Source of the DNA: RGIG8597 sp045133795
GTDB lineage: Bacteria > Spirochaetota > GWE2-31-10
Direction of reading: 5' to 3'
NCBI GenBank assembly: GCA_045133795.1
Contig: JBGUUT010000010.1
Location: 1 to 46,894 of the forward strand
Length of the DNA stretch: 46,894 nt
Shown here piece by piece: positions 19,397-28,077 of this stretch. The notes below the pieces were generated by a model. That model ran no database searches. It was not told the DNA's origin and saw nothing but the letters and a program-made list of their open reading frames with translations. Within the stretch, counting starts at the first letter, position 1. The number at the start of each line of letters is the position of its first letter. Made by a program: the position numbers and the translations under genes.

Positions 19397-19467
19397 TGTC
19401 GAATAGTGTAATGGTAGCACCGCAGATTCTGGTTCTGCTTGTGAGGGTTCGAGTCCTTCTTCGACAG
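19397..19467 (+). tRNA. tRNA-Gln (anticodon CTG)
   Basis: A full cloverleaf can be folded by eye. The acceptor stem TGTCGAA pairs with TTCGACA (19460-19466), with a GTGT/GCAC D stem, a GCAGA/TCTGC anticodon stem and a loop TTCTGGT giving CTG at 19429-19431. The GAGGG/CCTTC T stem carries loop TTCGAGT. The discriminator base is G and CCA is not encoded. The anticodon reads CAG, so glutamine. Confidence 0.95.
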
Positions 19468-19474
19468 AGAGAGG

Positions 19475-19512
19475 CGGCAGGTTGATGTTTATCAATTTGC
19501 CGTTTTTTTTTT
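19475..19512 (+). terminator. tRNA-Gln terminator
   Basis: A 12-bp stem (19475-19486 with 19491-19502, two G-T pairs), a GTTT loop and 10 T residues. It starts 8 bases after the tRNA and ends before the DUF4956 ribosome site. Confidence 0.9.
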
Positions 19513-19544
19513 GCACAAAAAGATTTTCATTCGGAGGTATAACA

Positions 19545-20294
19545 ATGGAAGCATCTGATAAGTTTTTGGAAATTGCGGGTTTAGGAAGTTTGAATTTATA
19601 TAATCAATTTATGAGTTTATCTTCATTGATTAATATAATCTTTGCTGCATTAATAGGTTTTTTGATTATCGGAATTTACGTTATGACGAGTGACAGGGGA
19701 CGGCGAGATTTTTCGTTAATCCAATCTGTTCCGGTATTATCAATGTTGATGGCTGTAATAATGAGAATAGACAGCAGTCGTGCCGTAATGTTTTTTGGGA
19801 TATTCGGTATTTTAAGTATTGTCAGATTTCGTTCGGAATTGACAGACCAAAAAGGTATTACATTTATTTTGTTTGCCATAATTATGGGGCTTTTGGCGGG
19901 AATAGGTCAGTTTCTTTTGGCGATAATTTCTTTCTTTATTATTTGTTTTGTAATTCTTATTATTCATTGCATATTCTTAAATACTCGTTACAGAACAGCA
20001 AAAGTAGTTGTACGCGGAAATGAAGGCGTTGATATTATAAAAACGATAGCAGAAAAGATTTTTGAAGATGAAATTCAACGTGAGGATTTGTCAAACGACA
20101 GAAAGAAATTTCGTTGTTATGACTATATTGCATGCAGTCAGGTAAGAACTAAGAATGGTGAAGTGAAGCGAGAAATTGAGTATTTGTTGCATTTTCATCA
20201 TGTAGATGATGTTTTCCGTATTTATAGCAGATTACAAGCTAAGTTAAATGAAGCTACACTGGAAATGGATTTGGAAGACAGAGAAAGATATTAA
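19545..20294 (+). CDS. DUF4956 membrane protein
   Basis: A 249-residue protein with four hydrophobic segments (about 28-48, 62-75, 80-95 and 105-140) followed by a soluble domain of about 100 residues. The stretch MFFGIFGILSIVRFRSEL is typical of DUF4956 proteins. Family members often sit near polyphosphate polymerase (VTC-domain) genes, but none is present here. GGAGG lies 7 bases before the ATG at 19545. A longer frame from 19482 would start inside the tRNA terminator and is rejected. It is followed 20 bases later by a small membrane protein gene. Confidence 0.82.
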   Translation: MEASDKFLEIAGLGSLNLYNQFMSLSSLINIIFAALIGFLIIGIYVMTSDRGRRDFSLIQSVPVLSMLMAVIMRIDSSRAVMFFGIFGILSIVRFRSELTDQKGITFILFAIIMGLLAGIGQFLLAIISFFIICFVILIIHCIFLNTRYRTAKVVVRGNEGVDIIKTIAEKIFEDEIQREDLSNDRKKFRCYDYIACSQVRTKNGEVKREIEYLLHFHHVDDVFRIYSRLQAKLNEATLEMDLEDRERY

Positions 20295-20314
20295 TAAAAT
20301 TGCGAGGATAAAAG

Positions 20315-20689
20315 ATGGCAGCCGTTATAGGAGCGTGTACTTTTTTTGTGATAATTATATTATCGATATTGATTATCTGCGGCTTACCGTTAGGGGAATT
20401 GACAATGGGTGGCAGTTACAGAGTTTTTCCTAAGGAGTTAAGGCTTTTATTGATAACACAGCTTGTTTTGCAAATATTTTTTATGGTTATTATTTTGCAA
20501 ACGGGCGGTTTTCTCGGACTTTTCTTTTCGCACAAAGTGACAAAGGTTATCGGAATAATAATGGCTGTATATCTTTCTTTAAACGTGGTTGTGAATTCAA
20601 TTTCAAAGAGCAAGAAAGAAAAATACATCATTACGCCGCTTTCGCTTATCAGTGCAATTTGTTTTTGGATTACGGTTTTGAAGTTTTGA
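20315..20689 (+). CDS. Small polytopic membrane protein
   Basis: A 124-residue protein that is almost wholly hydrophobic, with four likely membrane segments (about 3-23, 43-62, 76-93 and 104-122) joined by short basic loops. I do not recognise the family. AGGA precedes the ATG. It sits 20 bases after the DUF4956 gene, so the two probably form a membrane complex, and it is closed by a hairpin at 20724-20772. Confidence 0.65.
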   Translation: MAAVIGACTFFVIIILSILIICGLPLGELTMGGSYRVFPKELRLLLITQLVLQIFFMVIILQTGGFLGLFFSHKVTKVIGIIMAVYLSLNVVVNSISKSKKEKYIITPLSLISAICFWITVLKF

Positions 20690-20723
20690 AAGTTTATTTT
20701 TATTTGCTTGTATTAACAAGAGG

Positions 20724-20779
20724 CTTAACTTTGGTGTTTTTTAATAAAACATTAAGTGTAAGTCTCTTTTTTTATGTCT
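20724..20779 (+). terminator. Terminator after the DUF4956 operon
   Basis: A long imperfect inverted repeat begins AGAGGCTTA and ends TAAGTCTCT, followed by seven T. It lies 35 bases after the small membrane protein gene. Confidence 0.65.
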
Positions 20780-20786
20780 TTTTCAT

Positions 20787-20822
20787 AAAAAAACGGAGCC
20801 TGTAATAAACAAACTCCGTTTT
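20787..20822 (-). terminator. Terminator after the SulP gene
   Basis: A 9-bp stem AAAACGGAG/CTCCGTTTT (20790-20798 with 20814-20822) ends in a T run when read on the minus strand. It sits 6 bases after the SulP stop. Confidence 0.8.
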
Positions 20823-20827
20823 GATTT

Positions 20828-22528
20828 TTACTTGGTTACAATTTGCTCTGCTTTTTTTAATGCTTCATTTATGTTTGAACAGATAAATTCTTGTTTCAGA
20901 ACTTTTGTAAAACCGGCTTTTTGCAGTGTGTGGCGAACTCTTTCATTAACACCGGAAAGTACGATTTGAACCTTTTCTTTTTCCGAACGGCTGCATAATG
21001 TTTCCAGATTATGAATTCCGGTAGAATCTATAAATGCAACTTTTCTCATTCGAATAATACGAACTTGAGGTCGGTCGGCGATACGACTCATGACTTCTTC
21101 GAATTTATTTGCTATTCCGAAAAAGTACGGTCCGTCAATTTCGTAAACTGCAACATTTTGAGGAATTGTTAATTTTTCTTCATCATGTAAGATAATGTCA
21201 GATTCGTCATTCGGGTCGATTTCGTTTTTAAATGTACGAATTTCAGTGGTTTCGTTTGTTCTGCGTAAGAATAATAATAATGCAAGCAACAAGCCGATTT
21301 CTATTGCAATTGTTAAATCAAAAATTACGGTAAGAACAAAAGTAACTATTAAAACAGCAAAGTCAGATTTAGGGTTTTTTGCCAGTGATACAAAGCTTTT
21401 CCAACCGCTCATATTATAAGAAACCATTACTAAAACTGCGGCTAAACACGGCATAGGAATCATACCGACTAATTTCCCTAAGAAAAGAAGAACTAATGTC
21501 AATACTCCGGCATGAACAATTCCGGCAACGGGAGTACGTCCGCCATTGTTAATATTTGTCATTGTTCGTGCAATAGCACCGGTTGCCGGGATTCCGCCGA
21601 AAATCGGAGAGGCGATATTTGCGATTCCCTGTGCGATAAGTTCTGTATTGGAATCATGTTTATCACTGATAACACCGTCGGCAACCATAGCAGAAAGAAG
21701 GGATTCTATAGCCCCCAACATTGCTATTGTAAATGCCGGAGGGAATAAGTCTTTTAACATAGAGAAAATTGTTTGCCCCTCTTTTAAAGAAAGTTCCGGT
21801 AAATGCGGCATAGGTAAACCGGACGGAAGTTTATATAAATCTTCGATTGTAGTTATTCCGCTCAGTCCGGTAAATTTCTTTAATGCCCAAACTACAAGTG
21901 TAGCTAAAATAATCGCAACAAGTGAACCGGGAATTTTCTTTGATATTTTTGGGAAAACTATTATTACTGCGAGGCTTCCGGCTGCAACGGCAAATGAAGC
22001 CCAATGTACGCTTGAAATGTTTTGGAAATAGTAAATCCATTTACTTATGAAATCAGCCGGAATGTCTTTTAATCCCAGCCCGAAAAAATCGTTCATTTGA
22101 GTAGAAAAAATAGTTAATGCAATTCCGCCGGTAAAACCTACGATTACGGGATAAGGAACAAATTTGATTATTGTACCTAATTTAAAAACTCCCATAAAAA
22201 GTAGAAGAACTCCGGCCATTATTGTAGCTATCATTAATCCGGACAAGCCGTATTGCTGAATTATCCCATAAATGATTACTATGAATGCACCGGTAGGACC
22301 TCCGATTTGTACACGTGTACCGCCGAATGCTGAAATGATAAAACCTGCGATGATTGCAGTTACAAGCCCTTCGGTCGGACCGACACCGGAAGCTATACCG
22401 AAAGCAATTGCCAAAGGAATAGCGACAATACCTACAATTATACCTGCCATAAAATCTGCAGAGAACTGTTTTCCGTTGTAGGATTTTAATGTCTCGAACA
22501 AACGAGGCTTAAAAAGGTTTTGGAACAT
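20828..22528 (-). CDS. SulP-family anion transporter with STAS domain
   Basis: A 566-residue inner-membrane transporter. It has about 12 membrane segments in residues 25-430, with the family region ADFMAGIIVGIVAIPLAIAF at 25-44 and the GGPTGAF element near 77. A cytoplasmic STAS domain covers about 455-560 and holds the conserved segment VAFIDSTGIHNLE. SulP proteins move sulfate, bicarbonate or other anions by symport or exchange; the substrate cannot be told from the sequence. CGGAG precedes the ATG at 22528. It is monocistronic and divergent from the hydrolase gene at 22797. Confidence 0.92.
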   Translation of the reverse strand: MFQNLFKPRLFETLKSYNGKQFSADFMAGIIVGIVAIPLAIAFGIASGVGPTEGLVTAIIAGFIISAFGGTRVQIGGPTGAFIVIIYGIIQQYGLSGLMIATIMAGVLLLFMGVFKLGTIIKFVPYPVIVGFTGGIALTIFSTQMNDFFGLGLKDIPADFISKWIYYFQNISSVHWASFAVAAGSLAVIIVFPKISKKIPGSLVAIILATLVVWALKKFTGLSGITTIEDLYKLPSGLPMPHLPELSLKEGQTIFSMLKDLFPPAFTIAMLGAIESLLSAMVADGVISDKHDSNTELIAQGIANIASPIFGGIPATGAIARTMTNINNGGRTPVAGIVHAGVLTLVLLFLGKLVGMIPMPCLAAVLVMVSYNMSGWKSFVSLAKNPKSDFAVLIVTFVLTVIFDLTIAIEIGLLLALLLFLRRTNETTEIRTFKNEIDPNDESDIILHDEEKLTIPQNVAVYEIDGPYFFGIANKFEEVMSRIADRPQVRIIRMRKVAFIDSTGIHNLETLCSRSEKEKVQIVLSGVNERVRHTLQKAGFTKVLKQEFICSNINEALKKAEQIVTK

Positions 22529-22796
22529 AACGAAACTCCGATAAAAATGTAAATTTATAGTACTGCGTCAAGAACGTAGTTGTTTTGACCTGAAAAGGGG
22601 AAAACTGAGCGTGTTCTATTCTTTTGCGGCGTATTTGTCAATTTCAATTAACAGAAAAAATGTATTTTTGCCTTTATAAAAAAAAGAATTATATTTTTAA
22701 TCTGATATTAATATAATATTTTATATTGTATTAAAATGTATTTTAAAGTTAAAGATTTATATAACCGATGTTTTGGGGAAGGGAAAAGGAGCTTGC
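22529..22796. other. Divergent intergenic region
   Basis: 268 bases between the SulP gene and the divergent hydrolase gene. It must hold both promoters. I see AT-rich sequence around 22680-22745 but no convincing -35/-10 pair, RNA structure or coding remnant. Confidence 0.6.
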
Positions 22797-23636
22797 ATGA
22801 AAATTCGAGAGTTTGATAAAGAATTAAAACTTCAAAATGACGGGAAATTGTCTCTTTTCTTTTTAGGGATAGGTTCGGCATTTTCGAAAGTACATTATCA
22901 GAACAATCTTTTAATAATAAAAGGTAATGACTCATTGTTGATTGATTGTGGGACCGTTTGCCCGACAGCTTTTTACAATTATAAATCAAACATAATGAAT
23001 GTGCGTAATCTTTTGGTAACGCATTCTCATGCAGACCATATCGGAGGATTGGAAGAAGCTATATTAATGGGACGTTATGTTACTAAAGTAAAACCGAATA
23101 TTGTTATTACGGATGAATATAAAACATGTTTGTGGGAAAACTCATTAAAAGGCGGAAATGCTTACTGTGAATGTAATGACGGCAAGTTTTTGGAATTTGA
23201 AGATTTTTTTGAACAAATTCGCCCGGAACTTATTTCTGATACTCCGCGTCCTTTATATCAGGTAAAAGTCGGCAGTATTGATATTAAATTATTCAGAACA
23301 ATGCACATGCCGGATAATGCGTTATCTTGGCGTGATTCTCACCTTTCCTATGGTGTTGTTATTGATGATAGAATACTTTTTCCTTCTGATACTCGTTTTG
23401 ATTTGGATATGATTTCGTGGTTTTATAATAAATATCCGATAGAAGTGATTTTCCACGATTGTCAATTTTATACCGGCGGTGTTCATGCATCTTATGATGA
23501 GCTAAAAAGATTACCGGACGGAATAAAGAGCAAAATGTATCTTTGTCATTACGGTGATAATTATGGAAACTTTACTCCGGAAAAAGATGGTTTTGCCGGC
23601 TTTGCACAACAAGGTTGTTATTACGATTTTGATTAA
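22797..23636 (+). CDS. Metallo-beta-lactamase-fold hydrolase
   Basis: A 279-residue soluble metal-dependent hydrolase. The zinc motif THSHADHIGG gives His76, His78, Asp80 and His81. Later metal ligands are likely in SDTRFD, FHDCQF and LCHYG. The overall layout is like RNase Z/phosphodiesterase members of the superfamily, so a nucleotide or phosphodiester substrate is plausible. AGGAG lies shortly before the ATG at 22797. A TTG at 22773 is in frame but sits upstream of that ribosome site. It is convergent with the GGDEF gene only 3 bases away. Confidence 0.82.
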   Translation: MKIREFDKELKLQNDGKLSLFFLGIGSAFSKVHYQNNLLIIKGNDSLLIDCGTVCPTAFYNYKSNIMNVRNLLVTHSHADHIGGLEEAILMGRYVTKVKPNIVITDEYKTCLWENSLKGGNAYCECNDGKFLEFEDFFEQIRPELISDTPRPLYQVKVGSIDIKLFRTMHMPDNALSWRDSHLSYGVVIDDRILFPSDTRFDLDMISWFYNKYPIEVIFHDCQFYTGGVHASYDELKRLPDGIKSKMYLCHYGDNYGNFTPEKDGFAGFAQQGCYYDFD

Positions 23637-23639
23637 AAA

Positions 23640-24770
23640 TTATTGCTTCAAAATGCAACAATTTTTCCCTTCTTGTTTTGCTTGAGCCAACGCTCCCAAA
23701 GAATCAAAGAGTAAGTCGTGTTTGATTTGTTCTACAGTTTCAAATTTTAATTTGGATGTTCCTGATATCCCGAAACTCATAGATACGGGAACTTTTTTGT
23801 TATTACAGAAAAAATCAGTTTCATTTATTATAGTTCTGCATTTTTCGGCGGTTTTAATGCAATCTTCGGCGGATGTTCCAATCATAACCGCAATAATTTC
23901 ATCACTTCCGAAACGTCCGATTAAGTCGAAAACTCGCAGATTTTTTTGAAAAACATCAGCTACAGTTTTTAGAATGTGTTTTGAAAAGTCATGTCCGTAT
24001 TTATCACAAACAGAAAGAAAATTGTCTAAATCTGCGGTAATCACTGAAAGTTGCCCGCCGGTTTGTGTGATTCGTATTATTTCATTTTTAAATTTACTCA
24101 TAAAAGCTTCTCTTGTAAGTAAACCGGTAACATTGTCGCTTGTATTTAATTGTATGATTTTTTCTTCGGATTGAAACAGTTGTTGCTGTAAACTCAAAAT
24201 TATCATTACAAGGAATATCAAAATTAATAATGTCAGTAAAAAAATACTCAATATCAAAAATTGCTTTCCGCTGAAAAGATTGCTGAATTGGTCAAGATTG
24301 AAACTAATGGCAACATTGGCAATATGTTTTTTTGAAGTACTGTCGGCAAAGACACTGAAGACAACTTCGTAGACTCTGATTTTATCTTTACCGTGTGTAA
24401 TAGAAATATTTGTATGTATCAAATCATCATTATAATTATTGTGCAAAATACTTTTTTCCAGAGAAAGAAGTTGACCTTCTTTTAGAAGTACATTTGCGTT
24501 GCTGTCGTAGATTGTAAGATTTAGAAGTGGGAGATAAAAATCGTCGATTTTTATGAGCGTTTTTATAAGCTGTAAATCAATTTGTTCGTTTTCTAATGAG
24601 TATTCGAGAATATTTTTCATATTTTTGGCAGTTTTCATAGATAATTCGGTTCCGGCTTTATGGAAAACGAAATTAGAAATATTTATGTACATAAAAAACA
24701 TGACAATGAGAAATAAAAATGTAACGGCGATAAAGAATGAACGTTTTTCAATATATTTTTTTCTATCCAT
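23640..24770 (-). CDS. Membrane GGDEF-domain protein with altered signature
   Basis: A 376-residue protein with a membrane segment at about 10-30, an extracytoplasmic sensor region (35-165) and a second segment at about 170-195. A GGDEF domain occupies about 205-375. Expected role: making c-di-GMP or, if inactive, sensing it. The active loop reads RFGSDEI instead of GGDEF: the second glycine is serine and the final phenylalanine is isoleucine. The metal-binding DLDNF is kept, while the usual NDxYGH reads CDKYGH. Catalysis is therefore doubtful. AGGAAAG precedes the ATG. It lies next to the NHLP export operon, in divergent orientation. Confidence 0.85.
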   Translation of the reverse strand: MDRKKYIEKRSFFIAVTFLFLIVMFFMYINISNFVFHKAGTELSMKTAKNMKNILEYSLENEQIDLQLIKTLIKIDDFYLPLLNLTIYDSNANVLLKEGQLLSLEKSILHNNYNDDLIHTNISITHGKDKIRVYEVVFSVFADSTSKKHIANVAISFNLDQFSNLFSGKQFLILSIFLLTLLILIFLVMIILSLQQQLFQSEEKIIQLNTSDNVTGLLTREAFMSKFKNEIIRITQTGGQLSVITADLDNFLSVCDKYGHDFSKHILKTVADVFQKNLRVFDLIGRFGSDEIIAVMIGTSAEDCIKTAEKCRTIINETDFFCNNKKVPVSMSFGISGTSKLKFETVEQIKHDLLFDSLGALAQAKQEGKNCCILKQ

Positions 24771-24979
24771 AATACTTTCCTAAACTTTTGAGTGAAATCA
24801 CTTTACTATATTTTTTCAGCAGATGTTGCAGAAAATAATCGTTGTGATTTTTTTTAACCTGTTTGCTCTAATTTGTAATTAATTTGTTGCGGTATAAAAC
24901 GTAAAAGATTTGTTTCAGTAAATGTACTCTTATTATATCCATATTGCTACTCGGATAAAAGCATAGGAGGTAATTGCAA

Positions 24980-25084
24980 ATGAGTAAAGAACAGCAAGAA
25001 AATACAAAAATAAAAGAGCTTGATGTACAAGATTTGGAAAATGTTTCAGGCGGAGCCGGTCCGAATCATCGTCATCATGATTAA
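24980..25084 (+). CDS. Double-glycine leader peptide precursor with short His-rich core
   Basis: A 34-residue peptide with a perfect AGGAGGT ribosome site 8 bases before the ATG. Residues 1-25 form a charged leader ending ELDVQDLENVSGG, with hydrophobic residues at -12, -7 and -4 and Gly-Gly at -2/-1. This is the layout cut by C39-type peptidases. The predicted released core is AGPNHRHHD: nine residues, three of them His. It is the first gene of a run that ends with a C39 peptidase/ABC exporter, so I infer it is the exported substrate. No cysteine, Ser or Thr is present in the core, which argues against lanthionine or thiazole chemistry. The function could be metal binding or signalling; both are guesses. 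Confidence 0.8.
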   Translation: MSKEQQENTKIKELDVQDLENVSGGAGPNHRHHD

Positions 25085-25118
25085 TTGTAGGGGGAGAAAA
25101 TCATTATGTAATTTTATG

Positions 25119-25144
25119 TTTGTCGGTGATTAGTCATCGGCAAA
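25119..25144 (+). promoter_or_regulatory. Hairpin between precursor and downstream operon
   Basis: An 11-bp stem (25119-25129 with 25134-25144, two G-T pairs) has a TTAG loop and is followed by an AT-rich stretch. It sits between the precursor and the first lipoprotein gene. It could attenuate transcription or protect the short precursor mRNA so that the peptide is made in excess. Confidence 0.5.
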
Positions 25145-25170
25145 TATATTTAATTTTAGGAGTAAAACAA

Positions 25171-25659
25171 ATGCGAGAGAAAAAGCAAAAAATCGGAAGT
25201 ATAATTGGAGTATTTATTACAATTACTTTATTTATGCTTTGTGGCTGTAATGAAGCGGTAAATGATAAAGCAGTCGAAAAGTCGACAAAAGTAACAATAA
25301 AAAAAACTGACGGCGTGTCTGTGTATCAGCTTGATGTCAATTCAAAAATTCAAACGGTAAATACTGTAAATAGCAGAACCGGAATCAGTGAATCCCGAAC
25401 GTATACGTATAACAATACAAACAATTTGCAGCAGATAAAAATCGATAATTCTGCATACGGAACTTCATACATGCATTATCAAACAGAATCTCAGCGTTCT
25501 GACGGAAAAATCTTAACTAAAACAAAAACTGTGTCAAAAGCCAGAGGCGGTAATGAAACTTACACTTTGAAATATCATTATAACGATGACGGAAAGTTAT
25601 TGGGAGTTGAAATGCGTGATGATAGAGGAAATATTTATACCAAAGGAGTGGATGAATAA
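25171..25659 (+). CDS. Putative lipoprotein of the peptide export operon
   Basis: A 162-residue predicted lipoprotein: basic start, hydrophobic core and lipobox LCGC at residues 25-28. The mature part is polar, rich in Tyr, Thr and Asn. It has pieces like YTYNNTNNLQQIKIDN and YHYNDDGKLLGVEMRD that recall YD-type beta repeats. I do not recognise the family. AGGAG lies 8 bases before the ATG at 25171. It is two bases from the next gene, and its place between precursor and exporter suggests an immunity, binding or surface-display role for the peptide. Confidence 0.65.
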   Translation: MREKKQKIGSIIGVFITITLFMLCGCNEAVNDKAVEKSTKVTIKKTDGVSVYQLDVNSKIQTVNTVNSRTGISESRTYTYNNTNNLQQIKIDNSAYGTSYMHYQTESQRSDGKILTKTKTVSKARGGNETYTLKYHYNDDGKLLGVEMRDDRGNIYTKGVDE

Positions 25660-25661
25660 TT

Positions 25662-26873
25662 ATGAAAATATGGCAAATGATTTTGATTTTATTATTACCT
25701 ACGGGACTTTTTGCCGGAGTAGCATTTAATGATTCTATTTTTGATTATCAAAATAAAGTTATAGATTTCTCAGAATGTGGGATTCAAGAAAATGTTCGCA
25801 GCGGTGAAGCCGTAGAAATTTCGATACAAGATTTGGATGTCGGTGATGTTTTTGTTGATGTTGACGGAACGGCATTGAAGGTAAAAAGTGTTGCCGAGGT
25901 TGACGGAGAAATAATTATAGAGACAACGCAACCGGAATTGTTGGAAGTATTTCAGTTTGTAAGAATTCCGGAACAAGAAATGGAACTTGATTATTACGGA
26001 GAAGAGTCCTCACGCAGCGGAGATTTAAGCATTTTGGACAAGAAACTTTCAGGAAGCAACGTAATAAGTATTAATAAGAAAGTTTCTTTATCTGTAACAA
26101 AAAACACCAAAGTAACAGCAAGCATTGACGGACGATTCAGAAAAAACAAATCAAAAATTACTACGGCTTTTGAACTTCCTCATACAAAATTAAATACTCA
26201 CGGAACTTGGAAACCTTGGAAATGGACAATTGATTATAAAAAAGGAACGGCTAAGCTGGGATATGAGTGTGACTTGGAAGTAGGTGCAGGTTTGGGTGTT
26301 GGTATAGAAACTGAAAAAACTTGGGATATTTTGTTGTTTTCCGGTGCAGCCGTAGACCCGGCAAGTGTATCCGGAGTAACTGCAGAAGTTTATTTTTGGC
26401 CGGGAATTTCCGGAAAGATAACAAGCGAAGTTCAAGCATATTCAAGAATAGTAATGGATGTCGGCGGACAATGTCGTTTGGACGGAGAGGGCATTTTATG
26501 TGTACCGCATGATTTCAAAACTTGGGGAAAAGACCCGTTAAGCAGTGCCGGTTTTAGCTCAAATATAGAAATTTATGGGCGATTGGAGGCTAAATTCGGA
26601 CCAAAAATAAACTTTGTTTTACTCGGAATTTCTGTGGCTTCGATAAATGGCGGTGCAGGTCCTTATTTATCCGGTCGTGCCGAAATGAGTTCATATATTT
26701 ATAGAGACTTTAAGAATTCTGCAAATAATGAAGAAAAGTTTCTTCTTTCCGGAAATATGGAAATCGGAATTTGTGCAAGTGTAGGTGTAGGAATGATTGA
26801 TGACAAAATTTCTATGACAATTTGGTCTAATGACTATCCACTTTATTACAAAAGCGGAACTTACGGTAACTAA
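25662..26873 (+). CDS. Exported protein of the peptide export operon, unknown function
   Basis: A 403-residue protein with a signal peptide (residues 1-18, ending GLFA). Residues about 50-100 (IQDLDVGDVFVDVDGTALK, then IIIETTQPELLEVF) match a pattern I know from other exported proteins: a 'GDV..DG..LKV..V' strand pair followed by 'T..PELLEVF'. The remainder is glycine-rich beta strand (for example LEVGAGLGVGIE, GNMEIGICASVGVG), with no lipobox. It may be a periplasmic or outer-membrane partner of the exporter. No named family can be assigned. Confidence 0.65.
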   Translation: MKIWQMILILLLPTGLFAGVAFNDSIFDYQNKVIDFSECGIQENVRSGEAVEISIQDLDVGDVFVDVDGTALKVKSVAEVDGEIIIETTQPELLEVFQFVRIPEQEMELDYYGEESSRSGDLSILDKKLSGSNVISINKKVSLSVTKNTKVTASIDGRFRKNKSKITTAFELPHTKLNTHGTWKPWKWTIDYKKGTAKLGYECDLEVGAGLGVGIETEKTWDILLFSGAAVDPASVSGVTAEVYFWPGISGKITSEVQAYSRIVMDVGGQCRLDGEGILCVPHDFKTWGKDPLSSAGFSSNIEIYGRLEAKFGPKINFVLLGISVASINGGAGPYLSGRAEMSSYIYRDFKNSANNEEKFLLSGNMEIGICASVGVGMIDDKISMTIWSNDYPLYYKSGTYGN

Positions 26874-26888
26874 TAAAAGGGAGAAAAT

Positions 26889-28076
26889 ATGCAAAGACTA
26901 TTTTATTCAATTATAGCGACAACAATTTTATGTATTTCAATATGTTCTTGTGAACCGGAAAAAAGTCCGACCTCTTCAGATAATACTTCGAACAGCGAAG
27001 TTATGGAGAATTTACCGGGGAAAGAGAATCAAGTATTAACTCAAATCAGTCGTCGTGTGATGAAAAACGGTAATGAGGTTGGAGACAAGACTGAAACTAA
27101 AAAATACGGCGAAAACGGTAAATTGGAATATTATGCAAAGTTTGATAATTCTGCTTTTAATAAGGAAGAAAAAAACGGAGTGGTAACAGCGACTCTTTAC
27201 AGCGATGAAGCAGGAACGATTAAAAAAGGGAAAGTCGTTTATACTTATGATAAAGCAAATAAAACAATGCAGATGAAGGCGTATGACGAAGGTGAAGAAA
27301 AACCGGCTGTAGCAGAATATATTGAATATTTAGATGACGGATTTGAATGGTATACAAAATATTGTATGTATTCACCGCAAGAGGGAAATAAAATTTTCTA
27401 TTACAGAACGGCAGTTTTTGCTCCGGGAACTTATGATTACACGGAAGAAACAGATTATATTACGGACCTACTTATTTGGAATGAAGACAGTTGCGAACCG
27501 ATAGGTGAATTAAAAGTAATGCAAAAGGTTGAGTGTGAATATAATCAGGTTGTTATTCCCGGTTCTGATGAAAAAATGCACCAATGGATTCGTGAATTAC
27601 ATGAAGTCAATGAGGCTGGATCGTCACGAAAATTTCAGTATGAGTTTTTGTGGAATGAAAATTTTTGTACCGACAATCACCTTCAGCAAGATTCATTTGA
27701 ATTAAATTTGTCGACAGAGCAAATAATTTCGGTAAACGACATTGTCAGAAAAACTTTTCAAAAATACGGTAATGAATATAAAGTTAAACGCAAAAGCTGG
27801 ATTTCTGCAGAAGGCGAAACAAGATATTATTACAGATATGAATATGGCTTGGAGCCGGACAGCAATTCAAATTATTATTTAACCGGTGAAGATTGGGTAG
27901 ATATTTCAACCGGAACAGAAATTATAAAGAACGAAAAGAAATATTTTCATTATAAAGATAATTCCGGAACGCTTATTTATGAAGAGATAATTCTACAGGA
28001 AGATTCATCAAGAGGTTTGAAAATGGAAAGTTCTTATCCGTTGTCTATGTGTAAAAGATACAGTCGAGGCCAATAA
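26889..28076 (+). CDS. Putative lipoprotein of the peptide export operon
   Basis: A 395-residue predicted lipoprotein with lipobox ICSC near residue 20. A Ser/Asn/Glu-rich linker follows, then a long polar beta-rich domain with repeated acidic-aromatic strands (YTYDKANKTMQMKAYDEGE and similar). The strand pattern recalls the 162-residue lipoprotein upstream, so the two could be distant relatives. AGGGAG precedes the ATG. It is followed by the HlyD-like gene after one base. Function unknown; a role in handling the exported peptide is inferred only from position. Confidence 0.65.
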   Translation: MQRLFYSIIATTILCISICSCEPEKSPTSSDNTSNSEVMENLPGKENQVLTQISRRVMKNGNEVGDKTETKKYGENGKLEYYAKFDNSAFNKEEKNGVVTATLYSDEAGTIKKGKVVYTYDKANKTMQMKAYDEGEEKPAVAEYIEYLDDGFEWYTKYCMYSPQEGNKIFYYRTAVFAPGTYDYTEETDYITDLLIWNEDSCEPIGELKVMQKVECEYNQVVIPGSDEKMHQWIRELHEVNEAGSSRKFQYEFLWNENFCTDNHLQQDSFELNLSTEQIISVNDIVRKTFQKYGNEYKVKRKSWISAEGETRYYYRYEYGLEPDSNSNYYLTGEDWVDISTGTEIIKNEKKYFHYKDNSGTLIYEEIILQEDSSRGLKMESSYPLSMCKRYSRGQ

Positions 28077-28077
28077 A

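Noticed and set aside
19482..19544. Extended start of the DUF4956 gene
   Set aside because: It begins in the tRNA-Gln terminator; GGAGG precedes the ATG at 19545.
24902..24940. Promoter of the peptide export operon
   Set aside because: TATTAT and TATAT stretches occur near 24931-24938, but no -35 box with acceptable spacing was convincing.
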